Counted from the stretch's first letter, positions 8,556-16,931 are shown. The stretch: 64,000 bases of DNA from Sphingomonas sp. SCN 67-18 (GCF_001724715.1 NZ_MEFG01000014.1:39315-103314); one strand, 5' to 3'. Numbers and translations: made by a program. Notes: generated by a model from the sequence alone, not told the origin.

Positions 8556-9073
8556 GCGCCCGTCTCCCGCCCGCTGGTCGCTCCTTCGCTGCGGCCGATT
8601 TCCTTCAGCTTTCGCTCCATCGCCATCTCGTCGATGGCCTGGTGCGGCAATGCGAGGAAGAGCGAGATGCGGTTCGAGAGGTAATGGAGCGCATGTTCGA
8701 ACGCTTCGCGCTGGCCCGGACCTTCGACCGCGGCAGGGTCCTCGATGCCCCAATGCGCATTCATCGGCTTGCCCGGCCAAATGGGGCAGGTCTCGCCAGC
8801 GGCATTGTCGCAGACGGTGAAGATGAAGTCGAGCTTCGGAGCGTCCGGACCGGCAAACTCGTCCCAGCTCTTCGAACGGAGGTCTCCCGTCTCGAAGCCG
8901 AGATCGCCGAGGAGCGCCAGCGCTTGGGGATGAACCTCACCCTTGGGGAAGCTCCCGGCGCTGTAGGCGCGAAAGCGCCCCTTGCCATCGCGGTTCAGCA
9001 GCGCCTCAGCGAGGATCGAACGCGCGCTGTTGCCGGTGCACAGGAACAGCACATTATAAATCTTGTCGGTCAT
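8552..9073 (-). CDS. arsC: Low-molecular-weight-phosphatase-type arsenate reductase
   Basis: The 173-aa protein begins with the P-loop LFLCTGNSARS (Cys12). It also has the second redox pair within FTVCDNAAGETCP (Cys88 and Cys96), followed by HWGIEDPAA. This is the thioredoxin-linked type in which three cysteines relay electrons during As(V) reduction. It has a longer C-terminal tail (after about residue 140) than the S. aureus enzyme. It lies second in the operon, 30 bp after arsR, and overlaps the glutaredoxin-type arsC. Confidence 0.93.
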   Translation of the reverse strand: MTDKIYNVLFLCTGNSARSILAEALLNRDGKGRFRAYSAGSFPKGEVHPQALALLGDLGFETGDLRSKSWDEFAGPDAPKLDFIFTVCDNAAGETCPIWPGKPMNAHWGIEDPAAVEGPGQREAFEHALHYLSNRISLFLALPHQAIDEMAMERKLKEIGRSEGATSGRETGA

Positions 9074-9103
9074 GAAATTCTCCTTCGACGCCGATTGCGT
9101 CGA

Positions 9104-9433
9104 TCAGCAGCAGGAAAGTTCGGCGAGGAGCGGCTCGCAAAGCTCGGCGCGGCCCTGGCAGCAGTCCTTTGCAAGGAAGAGCATCAGCTCGCGGAGCGTG
9201 TCGATCTCGGCGCGCTGGATCTGCTGCCGGCCCCGCTTCTCGGACTTGACGAGTCCGGCTCTGGCGAGAACCGCGAGATGGGTCGAAAAGGTGCTTTGTG
9301 TGAGACCTGATGCACGAACTAGCTCGCCGGTCGACAGACCCTCGGGTTCGTGCTGGACGAGCAGACGAAAAGCCTCAAGGCGAGTGGGATGTGCGAGTGC
9401 GGCCAAAGCCGACAGTGCCGAATCGCTGGTCAT
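9104..9433 (-). CDS. arsR: ArsR-family arsenite-responsive repressor
   Basis: The 109-aa product is a winged-helix regulator (AALAHPTRLEAFRLLV; recognition helix region GLTQSTFSTHLAVLARAGLV). The usual CVCDL metal site in the recognition helix is absent. Cysteines cluster at the C-terminus instead: Cys91, Cys92, Cys99, Cys108 and Cys109. This resembles the Acidithiobacillus ferrooxidans type, where a CC pair plus a nearby Cys bind As(III). As the first gene of the operon it should autorepress and release on arsenite. The ATG at 9433 is preferred over one 14 codons upstream because it fits the family N-terminus. The ribosome site is weak. Confidence 0.92.
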   Translation of the reverse strand: MTSDSALSALAALAHPTRLEAFRLLVQHEPEGLSTGELVRASGLTQSTFSTHLAVLARAGLVKSEKRGRQQIQRAEIDTLRELMLFLAKDCCQGRAELCEPLLAELSCC

Positions 9434-9435
9434 TA

Positions 9436-9451
9436 ATCGGCAATACCCGAT
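9436..9451. promoter_or_regulatory. Candidate ArsR operator
   Basis: An inverted repeat ATCGG-N6-CCGAT lies immediately upstream of the arsR start codon, where an autorepressor would block transcription or initiation. The arms are short and the match is to position and symmetry only. Confidence 0.35.
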
Positions 9452-10051
9452 GCAATTGAAGACGTCAAATCCCATCGGAAAAAAACGATGTTTACGTCGA
9501 AAAGGAGAGGGAAAAGCCTTCCCCTGACGGCCGGCCCCTTGATCCGTCCGTACCCTTTCCGCAAGGGCTGGCCGCCCCCGCGACGCCCCGGAAATTGTGC
9601 GCGGTTGAAAATGGGCGCTCGCTGCCGGCGGCAGGCGCCGACAGGGATCGCGCGTCTGCCTTGACCGCGCTGCGCACTCGGTCCGTCCGTCTTGGCGGGG
9701 CGGCGGCTAAGCACATCTGCGCACGCACGCCGCACCGCCTGCGGTCGCTCCGAGAGCGGGTCTGTTCTCACGATCCGCCGAAGCGGCGGATAAGCTCTTG
9801 TCGCTGACGATCATGTCGGCGCCGCGTTGAACGCGGCGGCGTTATCGATCGGCCTCCCGTCTGTCGCTGGGTTGGCCGGCTCTCCCCTCTGGGCGCGTCC
9901 CGGCGTCCCGCAAGCCGCTGCGCGGCTCTTCCTCTTCGTTTCAGCCCTTCGGGTGCGGGCCGCCTTCCTGGCCGCGCCCGGCAGGTCGTTCTCGCCGCCC
10001 ACCCCGCTCCGCCGGGGGCCTGATGGTTAGGGGGCGGGAATGGAGGATAGC
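9452..10051. other. Long leader region between arsR and DUF2958 gene, with hairpins
   Basis: These 600 GC-rich bases hold no gene I can support. They contain two tight hairpins: ATCCGCC/GGCGGAT at 9773-9791 and CGCCGCG/CGCGGCG (loop TTGAA) at 9820-9838. Promoters for arsR and for the rightward plasmid/ICE-type genes should lie here, but I could not place a convincing -35/-10 pair. The island boundary probably falls in this stretch. Confidence 0.5.
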
Positions 10052-10495
10052 ATGGGAAAGACCAACGAACGCCGTGATCGGCGCAAGCTCCTGTCCGTTG
10101 AACTTCATGATGCCTTACGCGCCAATGACGAGGCGCGACGTGCCGCCGTGATGGCGGGTGCGGTGGAGCCGGACTTCGTGCCGGTTGCCAAATTCTTCTC
10201 GCCGGTCGGTGCGGCGACGTGGCTCGCGACCGAATTGGGCGAGGATGGCGACACGCTGTTCGGCCTTGCCGATCTGGGTTTCGGCTGCCCCGAACTCGGT
10301 TCGTTCAGCCTGTCCGAACTGGCGTCGGTGCGGCTGCCCTTCGGTCTCGGCATCGAGCGCGATCTGGGTTTTGCGTCCGAGGTTCCGCTGTCGGGCTGGG
10401 CCGCTGCGGCGCGCCGCGCGGGATCGATCATCACCGCCGAACAGAATTTCCGCCGTGCCGCGCGCGGCGACGAACTTCCGAAGCCCAAAGGCTGA
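10052..10495 (+). CDS. DUF2958 family protein
   Basis: The product is 147 aa. The core (AATWLATELGEDGDTLFGLADL, split by the family's conserved GDTLFGL, then CPELGSFSLSELASVR and GIERDLGF) matches DUF2958. Such proteins are encoded on plasmids and integrative elements, usually beside ParB-like or antirestriction genes; no biochemical role is known to me. The start at 10052 was chosen because GGAGG lies five bases upstream; an ATG four codons earlier overlaps that site. The next gene in the same direction would be the ParB-like gene, but a group II intron now separates them. Confidence 0.85.
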   Translation: MGKTNERRDRRKLLSVELHDALRANDEARRAAVMAGAVEPDFVPVAKFFSPVGAATWLATELGEDGDTLFGLADLGFGCPELGSFSLSELASVRLPFGLGIERDLGFASEVPLSGWAAAARRAGSIITAEQNFRRAARGDELPKPKG

Positions 10496-10643
10496 GGCAG
10501 ACGCGGGCGGCGCGTCTCGCCGCCGAACCTAAGCCGGTCCGCCCAATCGCGAAACTCGACGGACCGGCACCTTCCACAAAGAGGAGAGTAGGGATGGTAC
10601 GCCATACCCCGTCACCGAGGCTGGTTTTACCATCCCTCTCGCC

Positions 10644-10677
10644 GAACCGGACGTGCGGGTTTCCCAGCATCCGGCTC
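10644..10677 (-). ncRNA. Group II intron domain V
   Basis: A 34-nt hairpin on the minus strand starts GAGCCGGATGC, has a GGGAAACC-type tip, and ends GCACGTCCGGTTC. It carries the AGC catalytic triad and the bulged helix expected of domain V, the ribozyme active centre. It lies about 30 bp after the maturase stop codon, as usual. Confidence 0.85.
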
Positions 10678-10707
10678 TCCACGCGCGACCGGGGTCGCGG
10701 GTGTCCG

Positions 10708-12279
10708 TCAGACGGCGGCGCTGAGCCGCAGCATCGGCCAGAAGTCGGTGGGTCGGTCGCCCGTCCACGCTTCCGCGATGGTGTCCCATCCGTTGGTGAT
10801 CTTGGTGCCCCGGTAGGGGTAGGGCGCTGTTGCGCCCTCCCAGAACCAGCGCAGGCCCGCATTGCCCTCTGTCCATCGCATCGGACCATTCGGCTCCCTT
10901 TGGAAGAAGCGTCGCTTGACCGTCCGCGTGGTCTTCGGATGCTTTTTGCGCAGCCATTTGTAGATGCGCCACCACAGCCACCAGTCCAGTTTCCTAAACT
11001 CGCGGCGCGCCCGCATGGCGTGACGATAATAGGTTCGCCACCCCAGTATGAGCGGGTTGAGGTCGTCGATGATCGCGGACAAGGAGAGCCGAAGACTCGG
11101 CCTCTTCGTCCGCCCCTTGATCGTGTCGCGCAGACGCTGCAACCTGTCCAACGGGATCAGCAGCTTGCAGACGAACCGCCCGGTTCGGGTGGATCGCTTC
11201 TTCACGATCCGATAGCCGAGGAAGTCGAAGCCTTCTCGGATATCGGTAATCAAGGTCTTCTCGGGCGACAGCTCAAGACGCAGTTCCTCGCGGAGGAACG
11301 TCGCCAGCGCATCTTTCTCGGCTTCTGCCGCTGCCCTCGGCCCGGATACGAGCACGACGAAGTCGTCGGCGTATCGCACCATGTAGAAGGTTGCCTTCCC
11401 GCTGTTGTAATCGCGGGCGCGACGCTGGGTCGCACTGGTCACCGTCTCATAGGGGCCGGGCGTCCACCGTCGATATCGCTCCTCGATTGCCGTCAGCATG
11501 ATGTTCGACAGCAATGGCGATATGATGCCACCCTGCGGCGTTCCCGCGACAGGATGGCGGACGGTGCTCTCGACCATGATCCCCGCCCGCAGGAAGGCGA
11601 GCACGAGCCGCAGGACCTTGCGATCCGTAATGCGACGGCGCACCCGCTCCATGAGCCGGTGGTGGTCGATGTTGTCGAAGCATCCCTTGATGTCACCTTC
11701 GATCACATAGGTGACCCGCGTATCGCCCCAGCGACCGGGATTAACCTGCCGCTGGATTGTCGCGATGGCGTCGTGGGTGCTTCGACCACGCCGGAAGCCG
11801 AACGAGGTCGGATAGAAGTCCGCCTCGAAGATCGGCTCCAGAACAAGCTTCAAAGCCATCTGTACCAAGCGGTCTTTCAGCGTAGGGATGCCCAGCGGTC
11901 GGAACCGGCCCGGCTTGCCCGGCTTCGGTATCCACCGCTGCCGGACAGGCTGTGGCCTGTAGGTTCCATCCCGAAGCTGCGCCTCGATCTCGTCGAGGAA
12001 GCGCTCCACCCCGCCGCTACGCTGTTCGACCTGTATCCGCCCAACGCCATCCGTGCCGGGCGTCTTGCTGCCCGCGTTGCGGGCCATCCGACGCCAGGCA
12101 TAATTGAGCGTTCGGCGGTCACTCACCAGATTGAACACGTCCCCGAACCGCTTGTCCGGGGCCGCCTTACTCCACCGATACAGTTTGCTCTGCATGTCGA
12201 GGATAAACTCGGTATTCACCGCGCCGGGCTTCCGCCCACCTCCTGTCGGCTCACTGTATCCGCTGCCCCCCTTCGCCAT
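10708..12279 (-). CDS. ltrA: Group II intron reverse transcriptase/maturase
   Basis: The product is 523 aa. RT motifs appear in order: RPLGIPTLKDRLVQMALK, FGFRRGRSTHDAI, VIEGDIKGCFDNIDHHRL, GTPQGGIISPLLSNI, and the catalytic YADD in MVRYADDFVVLV. FDFLGYRI marks RT7, and the maturase X domain (LILGWRTYYRHAM) follows. The C-terminus (FWEGATAPYPYRG) has no CxxC/HNH motif, so the protein appears to lack the endonuclease domain; such introns usually insert at replication forks. It is intact, so the intron may be active. It splices and mobilises its own intron RNA. Confidence 0.93.
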   Translation of the reverse strand: MAKGGSGYSEPTGGGRKPGAVNTEFILDMQSKLYRWSKAAPDKRFGDVFNLVSDRRTLNYAWRRMARNAGSKTPGTDGVGRIQVEQRSGGVERFLDEIEAQLRDGTYRPQPVRQRWIPKPGKPGRFRPLGIPTLKDRLVQMALKLVLEPIFEADFYPTSFGFRRGRSTHDAIATIQRQVNPGRWGDTRVTYVIEGDIKGCFDNIDHHRLMERVRRRITDRKVLRLVLAFLRAGIMVESTVRHPVAGTPQGGIISPLLSNIMLTAIEERYRRWTPGPYETVTSATQRRARDYNSGKATFYMVRYADDFVVLVSGPRAAAEAEKDALATFLREELRLELSPEKTLITDIREGFDFLGYRIVKKRSTRTGRFVCKLLIPLDRLQRLRDTIKGRTKRPSLRLSLSAIIDDLNPLILGWRTYYRHAMRARREFRKLDWWLWWRIYKWLRKKHPKTTRTVKRRFFQREPNGPMRWTEGNAGLRWFWEGATAPYPYRGTKITNGWDTIAEAWTGDRPTDFWPMLRLSAAV

Positions 12280-12860
12280 GTGAACGGCTTTCCCGCTCTC
12301 GGACTACTACGAGGGCTCCGCCCCACTTTGCCGCGATCATCGGTCGCTTCGATCATCTCCGGGGGAGATGCGGCAACGCGGTTCTTGGGTTCCATTGCTG
12401 ACCTTTCACCTGCTGTAGGGACCGACTTTACCCCGTGTGGCAACGGGCCTGCGACCACCACAGTCATAGTCGCAGGCTGGCACGTGCATCGGCACGCACC
12501 CCTAGGCCGCACACCCCAAGGCTGGCCCGGCACACCACTGACCCGAAGGTCCAGCCGCCCACTTCCGCGTTGGCGACAGTCATACTCTAACGAGGCGTCA
12601 GACATCGGTTCGATTGCTCTTCCCTTGGCAGGTTCGCTCGCCGGGACACTTCGGATCGCGGAAGTTCACCGGTCCCCGGCTTTGGCAGGTTCTGCTCATT
12701 TATGGCTCGCCGGAAGCACCCGGTTCACCTCACCCGCCCGCTTTTCCCCCCGCGCTGCGTCGCGTTGGGCGCGAGGTCCTCCCCCTCGCAAGGTCAGTAA
12801 CAGCTTTTAATGAAACGAATTTCTCCTTTCTTTTCAAACCCAACGCACAGGAAGAAGATC

Positions 12861-14618
12861 ATGAAACTCGATTTTATCCCGATGGACAGATTGTCGATTG
12901 CGACGACCAACATGCGCGGGAAGGGCAAGGACCCAGACGTGTCGGACCTGCTCCCCAGCATTCGGGCGCGCGGGGTCATCGTTCCGCTGCTTGTGCGGCC
13001 CGGTCCTGTCTCGAGCAACGTCGAGGGATGTACCGAAGGCCGGTTCGAGATCGTCGCGGGGCGTCGGCGCTTCACGGCGGCGACCATTGTCGCCAGCGAA
13101 AAGGGCGATGCCGAGCCGCTGCCCTGTGCGATCCTCGAAGAAGGCGATGATGCCGCCGCACTCGAAGCCTCGTTGATCGAGAATGTGGCGCGGCGCGATG
13201 CGGACGAGGTGACGCAATGGGTTACCTATACGCGGCTTGTCTGTGAGGGGCGCAGCATCGCCGATATTTCCGATACTTTCGGAATGCCGGAGGCGATGGT
13301 GAAGCGCATCCTCGCGCTCGGCAATCTGTTGCCGCGCATCCGTTCGCTCTATGCAAAGGAGAAGATCAGCGCGGGAACGGTGCGGCACCTGACGATGGCG
13401 TCCAAATCGCAGCAGCGCGCATGGCTGGCGCTGTTCGACGACGCGGATGCCTATTGCCCGCAGGGTCAGCAGCTCAAGAACTGGCTGTTCGGCGGCGGCG
13501 CGATCAGTGCGGCTCACGCCCTATTCGACGTCGAGGAGAGCGGCCTCGCGATCATTGCCGACCTGTTCGGCGACGAACGCTATTTCGCGGACAGCGATGC
13601 CTTCTGGACGGCGCAGCTTGCCGCCGTTGAGGAGCGGCGGGCGCGCTTTCTGGACGCGGGCTGGAACGAGGTCATTGTCCTGCCCAAGGGCGATTATTTT
13701 CGCGAATGGGAACATCGTCATGGGGCGAAGCGCAAGGGCGGGCGTGTCTATATCGAGGTGCGCGATAGCGGCGAGGTCGATATCCACGAGGGCTATGTCA
13801 CGGCCAAGGAAGCGGCGCGGATCGAAAAGGGCGAGAAGATCGAAGTCGAACCTAAGGCGTCGCGTCCGGAACTGACTTCGCGGATGCAGACCTACATCGA
13901 CCTTCATCGCCATGCCGCTGTGCGCGCCGAACTGACCTGCCATCCGGCTGCCGCCCTGCGGTTGATGGTTGCCCACGCCATCGCGGGGTCACCGCTCTGG
14001 AATGTGCGGGTCGAGCCGCAGTCTGCGAAGGATGACGATGTGCGCGAGAGCATTGAAGTCAGCAAGGCCGAGGCAGTGTTCGACGAGAAGCGGCGCGCGG
14101 TACTGGCGCTGCTCGACTTTGATGCCGAGGAACCGACGGTGACTGGGGGCAATTCTATATCGCTCGCGGACCTGTTCCAGCGGCTGCTTGACTTGCCCGA
14201 CCGTGCGGTGATGGACGTGATCGCTATCGTCATGGGCGAGACGCTGTTCGCCGGGAGCGCGGCCATCGAGGCAGTGGGCCTCCATATCGGGATCAACATG
14301 ACGGCATGGTGGAGCGCCGACGACGCTTTCTTCGCCGGTATTCGTGACAAGGAGGTGCTGACCGCACTGGTCGCCGAGGTGGGCGGAGCCGAGGTTGCCG
14401 CCGCCAATGCCGAGGAGAAAGGCGCGACCTTGAAGGCGATCGTTCGCGATCATCTGGACGGCAGCAACGGCCGCGCCAAGGTCGAAGGGTGGGTGCCGAA
14501 GTGGATGGCCTTCCCAGCCGCCGCCTACACCGAGCGCGGTGGGGTCGGTGCCGTGATCGCGCGCAGCGAAGCAGCCTCACATGACACCGAGGAAGAACCG
14601 CAGCGCAAAGCCGCGTAA
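12861..14618 (+). CDS. ParB/RepB-like nuclease-domain protein of mobile elements
   Basis: The product is 585 aa from the ATG at 12861, behind AGGAAGAAGATC; an earlier in-frame ATG at 12810 is poorer. The N-terminal ParB/Srx-like domain has LLPSIRARGVIVPLLVRP and FEIVAGRRRFTAA. An HTH-like KorB segment follows (IADISDTFGMPEAMVKRILALGNL). Residues ~230-585 form a long extension typical of plasmid/ICE versions in sphingomonads. Family members act in plasmid maintenance or, in some cases, as nucleases; which applies here cannot be read. Neighbouring DUF2958 and MucR genes support a mobile-element origin. No parA is in the window, so this is not a complete partition system. Confidence 0.85.
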   Translation: MKLDFIPMDRLSIATTNMRGKGKDPDVSDLLPSIRARGVIVPLLVRPGPVSSNVEGCTEGRFEIVAGRRRFTAATIVASEKGDAEPLPCAILEEGDDAAALEASLIENVARRDADEVTQWVTYTRLVCEGRSIADISDTFGMPEAMVKRILALGNLLPRIRSLYAKEKISAGTVRHLTMASKSQQRAWLALFDDADAYCPQGQQLKNWLFGGGAISAAHALFDVEESGLAIIADLFGDERYFADSDAFWTAQLAAVEERRARFLDAGWNEVIVLPKGDYFREWEHRHGAKRKGGRVYIEVRDSGEVDIHEGYVTAKEAARIEKGEKIEVEPKASRPELTSRMQTYIDLHRHAAVRAELTCHPAAALRLMVAHAIAGSPLWNVRVEPQSAKDDDVRESIEVSKAEAVFDEKRRAVLALLDFDAEEPTVTGGNSISLADLFQRLLDLPDRAVMDVIAIVMGETLFAGSAAIEAVGLHIGINMTAWWSADDAFFAGIRDKEVLTALVAEVGGAEVAAANAEEKGATLKAIVRDHLDGSNGRAKVEGWVPKWMAFPAAAYTERGGVGAVIARSEAASHDTEEEPQRKAA

Positions 14619-14781
14619 AGCTAAGGGCGGCGATGTGATGTCGCCGCCCCTACGTCTTGGGTCCGAAAAATCGCGCGCCGCTCGCCCGTTCCGGGCGCGC
14701 GACGCATTGCCTTATCGGCCAAATAATCATGGCCGGACAGTCAGGCAGTTGATAGAGCCTCGTTAGAAAAGGAGGCCGCCG

Positions 14782-15243
14782 ATGTCTGACGATGCCCAAG
14801 ATATGTTGCTTACGCTGACCGCCGATATTGTAGCAGCGCACGTATCTAACAACAGCGTCGGCATGGCCGATATTCCCAATCTGATTTCGCGCGTGCATGG
14901 CGCGCTCGCGGGACTTGGTGGACCGGTCGAGGTACCCGTTGAAGAACAGAAGCCCGCTGTGTCGATCCGTGCCTCTGTCAAGCCCGACTACATAGTCTGC
15001 CTTGAGGATGGCAAGAAACTCACGATGATGCGTCGGTACCTGATGACTAACTTCGGCATGACGCCCGATGACTATCGCGCCAAATGGAACCTACCGAAGG
15101 ATTATCCGATGGTCGCGCCGAACTATGCAGAGAAACGCCGGGCGCTCGCCAAGGAAATCGGTCTCGGCTCTAAAGGCCGCGGTGGGGGTCGGAAGCCCGT
15201 TGCCAAGGTAGCCAAGGACCCGGCACGGCGGGGGCGGAACTGA
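14782..15243 (+). CDS. MucR/Ros-family transcriptional regulator with degenerate zinc site
   Basis: The 153-aa product has the Ros/MucR core: CLEDGKKLTMMRRYLMTNFG followed by MTPDDYRAKWNLPKDYPMVAPNYAEKR. A Lys/Arg/Gly-rich tail ends the protein. In zinc-binding members a Cys2His2-like set coordinates the metal. Here only the first Cys (73) is kept, with Asp76, Tyr86 and Phe91 at the other expected positions. Ros/MucR relatives that fold without zinc are known, so it may still bind AT-rich DNA. It is preceded by GGAGG and follows the ParB-like gene by about 160 bp. It probably controls element or host genes. Confidence 0.85.
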   Translation: MSDDAQDMLLTLTADIVAAHVSNNSVGMADIPNLISRVHGALAGLGGPVEVPVEEQKPAVSIRASVKPDYIVCLEDGKKLTMMRRYLMTNFGMTPDDYRAKWNLPKDYPMVAPNYAEKRRALAKEIGLGSKGRGGGRKPVAKVAKDPARRGRN

Positions 15244-15314
15244 CCTGACCCCGCACTTAGCCGGGGACGAAACCAATCGCCCGTTGGCAAAGACGAGACG
15301 GGCGGTTTTCCTAA

Positions 15315-16148
15315 TTAAAAGGCGAGTTCGGTTTGCTTCATTGAGCCGAAAGCCTCACGCGGGGGATAGACGAGACTTACAATCAGCCACTGATCTGGGA
15401 AGCGGTGGATGGTGCCCATAAGAAACATCAAATCCGCAGCGGGAAGCTTCTGCTCGAGTTTTTCGCGAAACGGCGCTTCCCAGTTATCTCCATGCTGTTG
15501 GCGACAGTTCCAAAATAGCGCGCCGGCTTCCCAATCGGCTATTTTATGTCGGTGGGTATGAACCTCGCCATCAACTTCGCATTCGTAGCGGTAGTGGAAC
15601 GCGAAAGGCAATTTGCGCAGCGTCCGTATGGCGCCGGCATCTTCATCGTCGAACAGGCCACCCTGCTGCTGACGCTGCACAAGCTTCTTAAGTTCATCGG
15701 CGGTCCAGTCAGGACTGTCGACCGGCGTGATGTCTAACCCCGCTATCTTGCTCGGCCTAACAAGCCCCAACGTCGTCTCTTCCGATTCGCGCGACTGATC
15801 GAGCGGAACGAAACCTGAGAAAACCCGGAGCTTGTTCAGTTCCCTCCGTCGCGCCTCCCAATTTCGTTTCGGCGAGAGAGGTGGACCCTCTAGCTGAATA
15901 GTATCGACATAGATTTTGTGGCTCTCGGGACGCCTATCGTCATTCGCCCTGTATATCTGCGCTGAGATCCATTGCCATTTCTTGAACTGCTGACCATCAC
16001 GGATCAAGCGAAAGGGAACAGGAAAAAGCCTGATCAGCGATCCGTTTTCAAGCATTCCGGCCACGCAGGACGTCTCGGTATGCTTCTCGCTAGGAGACGG
16101 GTAAGTCTTGCATAAAATCAGAATTCGTTCGCGTCGCGATCCAGCCAC
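15315..16148 (-). CDS. Unknown protein paired with a DUF488 gene
   Basis: I do not recognise a named family for this 277-aa protein. Its N-terminus, RILILCKTYPSPSEKHTET, then SCVAGMLENGSLIRLFPVPFR, suggests a nucleotide- or nucleic-acid-handling beta-rich domain rather than a membrane protein. There is no signal peptide and there are no transmembrane segments. The C-terminal third is rich in aromatic residues (FPDQWLIVSLVYPP). Translation probably starts at GTG 16148, which has GGGGAGG four bases upstream. It lies 42 bp downstream of the DUF488 gene on the same strand, so they form an operon. Both are cargo-like genes in a lower-GC stretch of the mobile region. A role in phage or plasmid defence is only a guess. 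Confidence 0.7.
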   Translation of the reverse strand: MAGSRRERILILCKTYPSPSEKHTETSCVAGMLENGSLIRLFPVPFRLIRDGQQFKKWQWISAQIYRANDDRRPESHKIYVDTIQLEGPPLSPKRNWEARRRELNKLRVFSGFVPLDQSRESEETTLGLVRPSKIAGLDITPVDSPDWTADELKKLVQRQQQGGLFDDEDAGAIRTLRKLPFAFHYRYECEVDGEVHTHRHKIADWEAGALFWNCRQQHGDNWEAPFREKLEQKLPAADLMFLMGTIHRFPDQWLIVSLVYPPREAFGSMKQTELAF

Positions 16149-16190
16149 ACGATGCCTCCCCGGATACTTTTATCTTCCGGGTTGATAGCA

Positions 16191-16700
16191 TCATATCTGA
16201 GCAGGTGCCACGCCAACTGGTAGGGCATCTTTGGAGCTGGTACCATTCGAGGCCTTGTTGACGCCGAGATTCTGTATCTTGAAATCTGCCGCTTTTGACA
16301 TCTCGTTTGCGACGATCGTGCGATGGCATTCTTTTGGGCTGCGTTCAAAGCATAGCAGGACGGAAATATCGGTCTGCGCAACTTGAACGGCTTGCCGGAG
16401 CGCGGACTGGCTTTCTTCGGACGCTAGATGAGCGCCGTAGATTTCCAGGAACGCCATATAGTCGCCCCGCCGCATTGCTTCGCGTCCTTCCTTTGGGTCG
16501 CCCAATGACTTCAGGTGCAAATAGGCGATGCCCTCTTCCTCCAAGGCAGCCGACAGTGAGCCTTTCGAGAAGCCGGGCTTTCGCGAAACCGGAACATCGC
16601 GGATATCGATTACCCTTTCGACGCCGCACTCGCGGAGGGTGCTCAAAAACTGCGAGATTTCCGCGCCTTCGTAGCCAATAGTATAGAGAGTGCGGCTCAT
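16191..16700 (-). CDS. DUF488 domain protein
   Basis: The product is 169 aa from the ATG at 16700, five bases after AAGGAG. The DUF488 pattern is clear: LYTIGYEGAEISQFLSTL, then VIDIRDVPVSRKPGFSKGSL, AYLHLKSLGDP, and VLLCFERSPKECHR near the end. The conserved Arg, Cys and His cluster suggests an enzyme, but no reaction is established for the family. DUF488 genes are frequent passengers in genomic islands. It is transcribed ahead of the unknown 277-aa gene. Confidence 0.85.
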   Translation of the reverse strand: MSRTLYTIGYEGAEISQFLSTLRECGVERVIDIRDVPVSRKPGFSKGSLSAALEEEGIAYLHLKSLGDPKEGREAMRRGDYMAFLEIYGAHLASEESQSALRQAVQVAQTDISVLLCFERSPKECHRTIVANEMSKAADFKIQNLGVNKASNGTSSKDALPVGVAPAQI

Positions 16701-16850
16701 CATGTCTCCTTGCCAGAGGCCCGATAAAGGATAATCGAGTCCATAGTGAGGCACATTCTACCTACCTTGATGATCTTGAAAAAGGAGCGAGCGGATTGAT
16801 GCATCCAAACGAACGCTCGATCTCCCAAGACTCGGAGGATAAGAGTAGGT

Positions 16851-16931
16851 GGGGCCCGCAAGCGTCACATTCGGAATCGAACCTGCGGACTTTTAAGTCC
16901 AGTACTGACGGGGGCTTTTCAGGGGGCCCCC
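16851..16931 (-). other. tRNA-like sequence, possible attachment-site remnant
   Basis: On the minus strand a 7-bp outer stem (GGGGCCC with GGGCCCC), an anticodon-arm-like GGACTTAAAAGTCC (loop TTAA) and a T-loop-like GGTTCGATTCC occur in tRNA order. The D arm and most T-stem pairs fail, so it is not a functional tRNA. It sits at the junction between the mobile-element genes and the receptor cluster. Confidence 0.35.

Larger units (their letters stand above)
10580..12719 (-). mobile_element. Group II intron, antisense to flanking genes
   Basis: A reverse transcriptase-maturase frame (10708-12279) is followed on the minus strand by a clear domain V hairpin (10644-10677). A domain VI-like stem (GGATGGTA/TACCATCC) comes next, with an unpaired A near 10589. 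The 3' end should lie close to 10580. The 5' end is less certain. GTGCTTCCGGCGAGCC starting at 12719 resembles the GUGYG-type intron start and leaves about 440 nt of 5' ribozyme before the ORF. The element sits between DUF2958 and the ParB-like gene, in the opposite orientation. Confidence 0.8.

Noticed and set aside
10219..12810. Plus-strand frame of 863 codons across the intron
   Set aside because: It is antisense to the reverse transcriptase, has low-complexity Arg/Pro-rich text and no family motif.
12826..12855. Intron 5' end at the GTGCG beside the ParB-like start
   Set aside because: That segment is the ribosome-binding leader of the ParB-like gene; GTGCTTCC at 12719 fits the folded start better.
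16851..16931. Functional tRNA-Leu(UAA)
   Set aside because: The anticodon-like loop is present but the D arm and T stem do not pair, and there is no proper variable arm.
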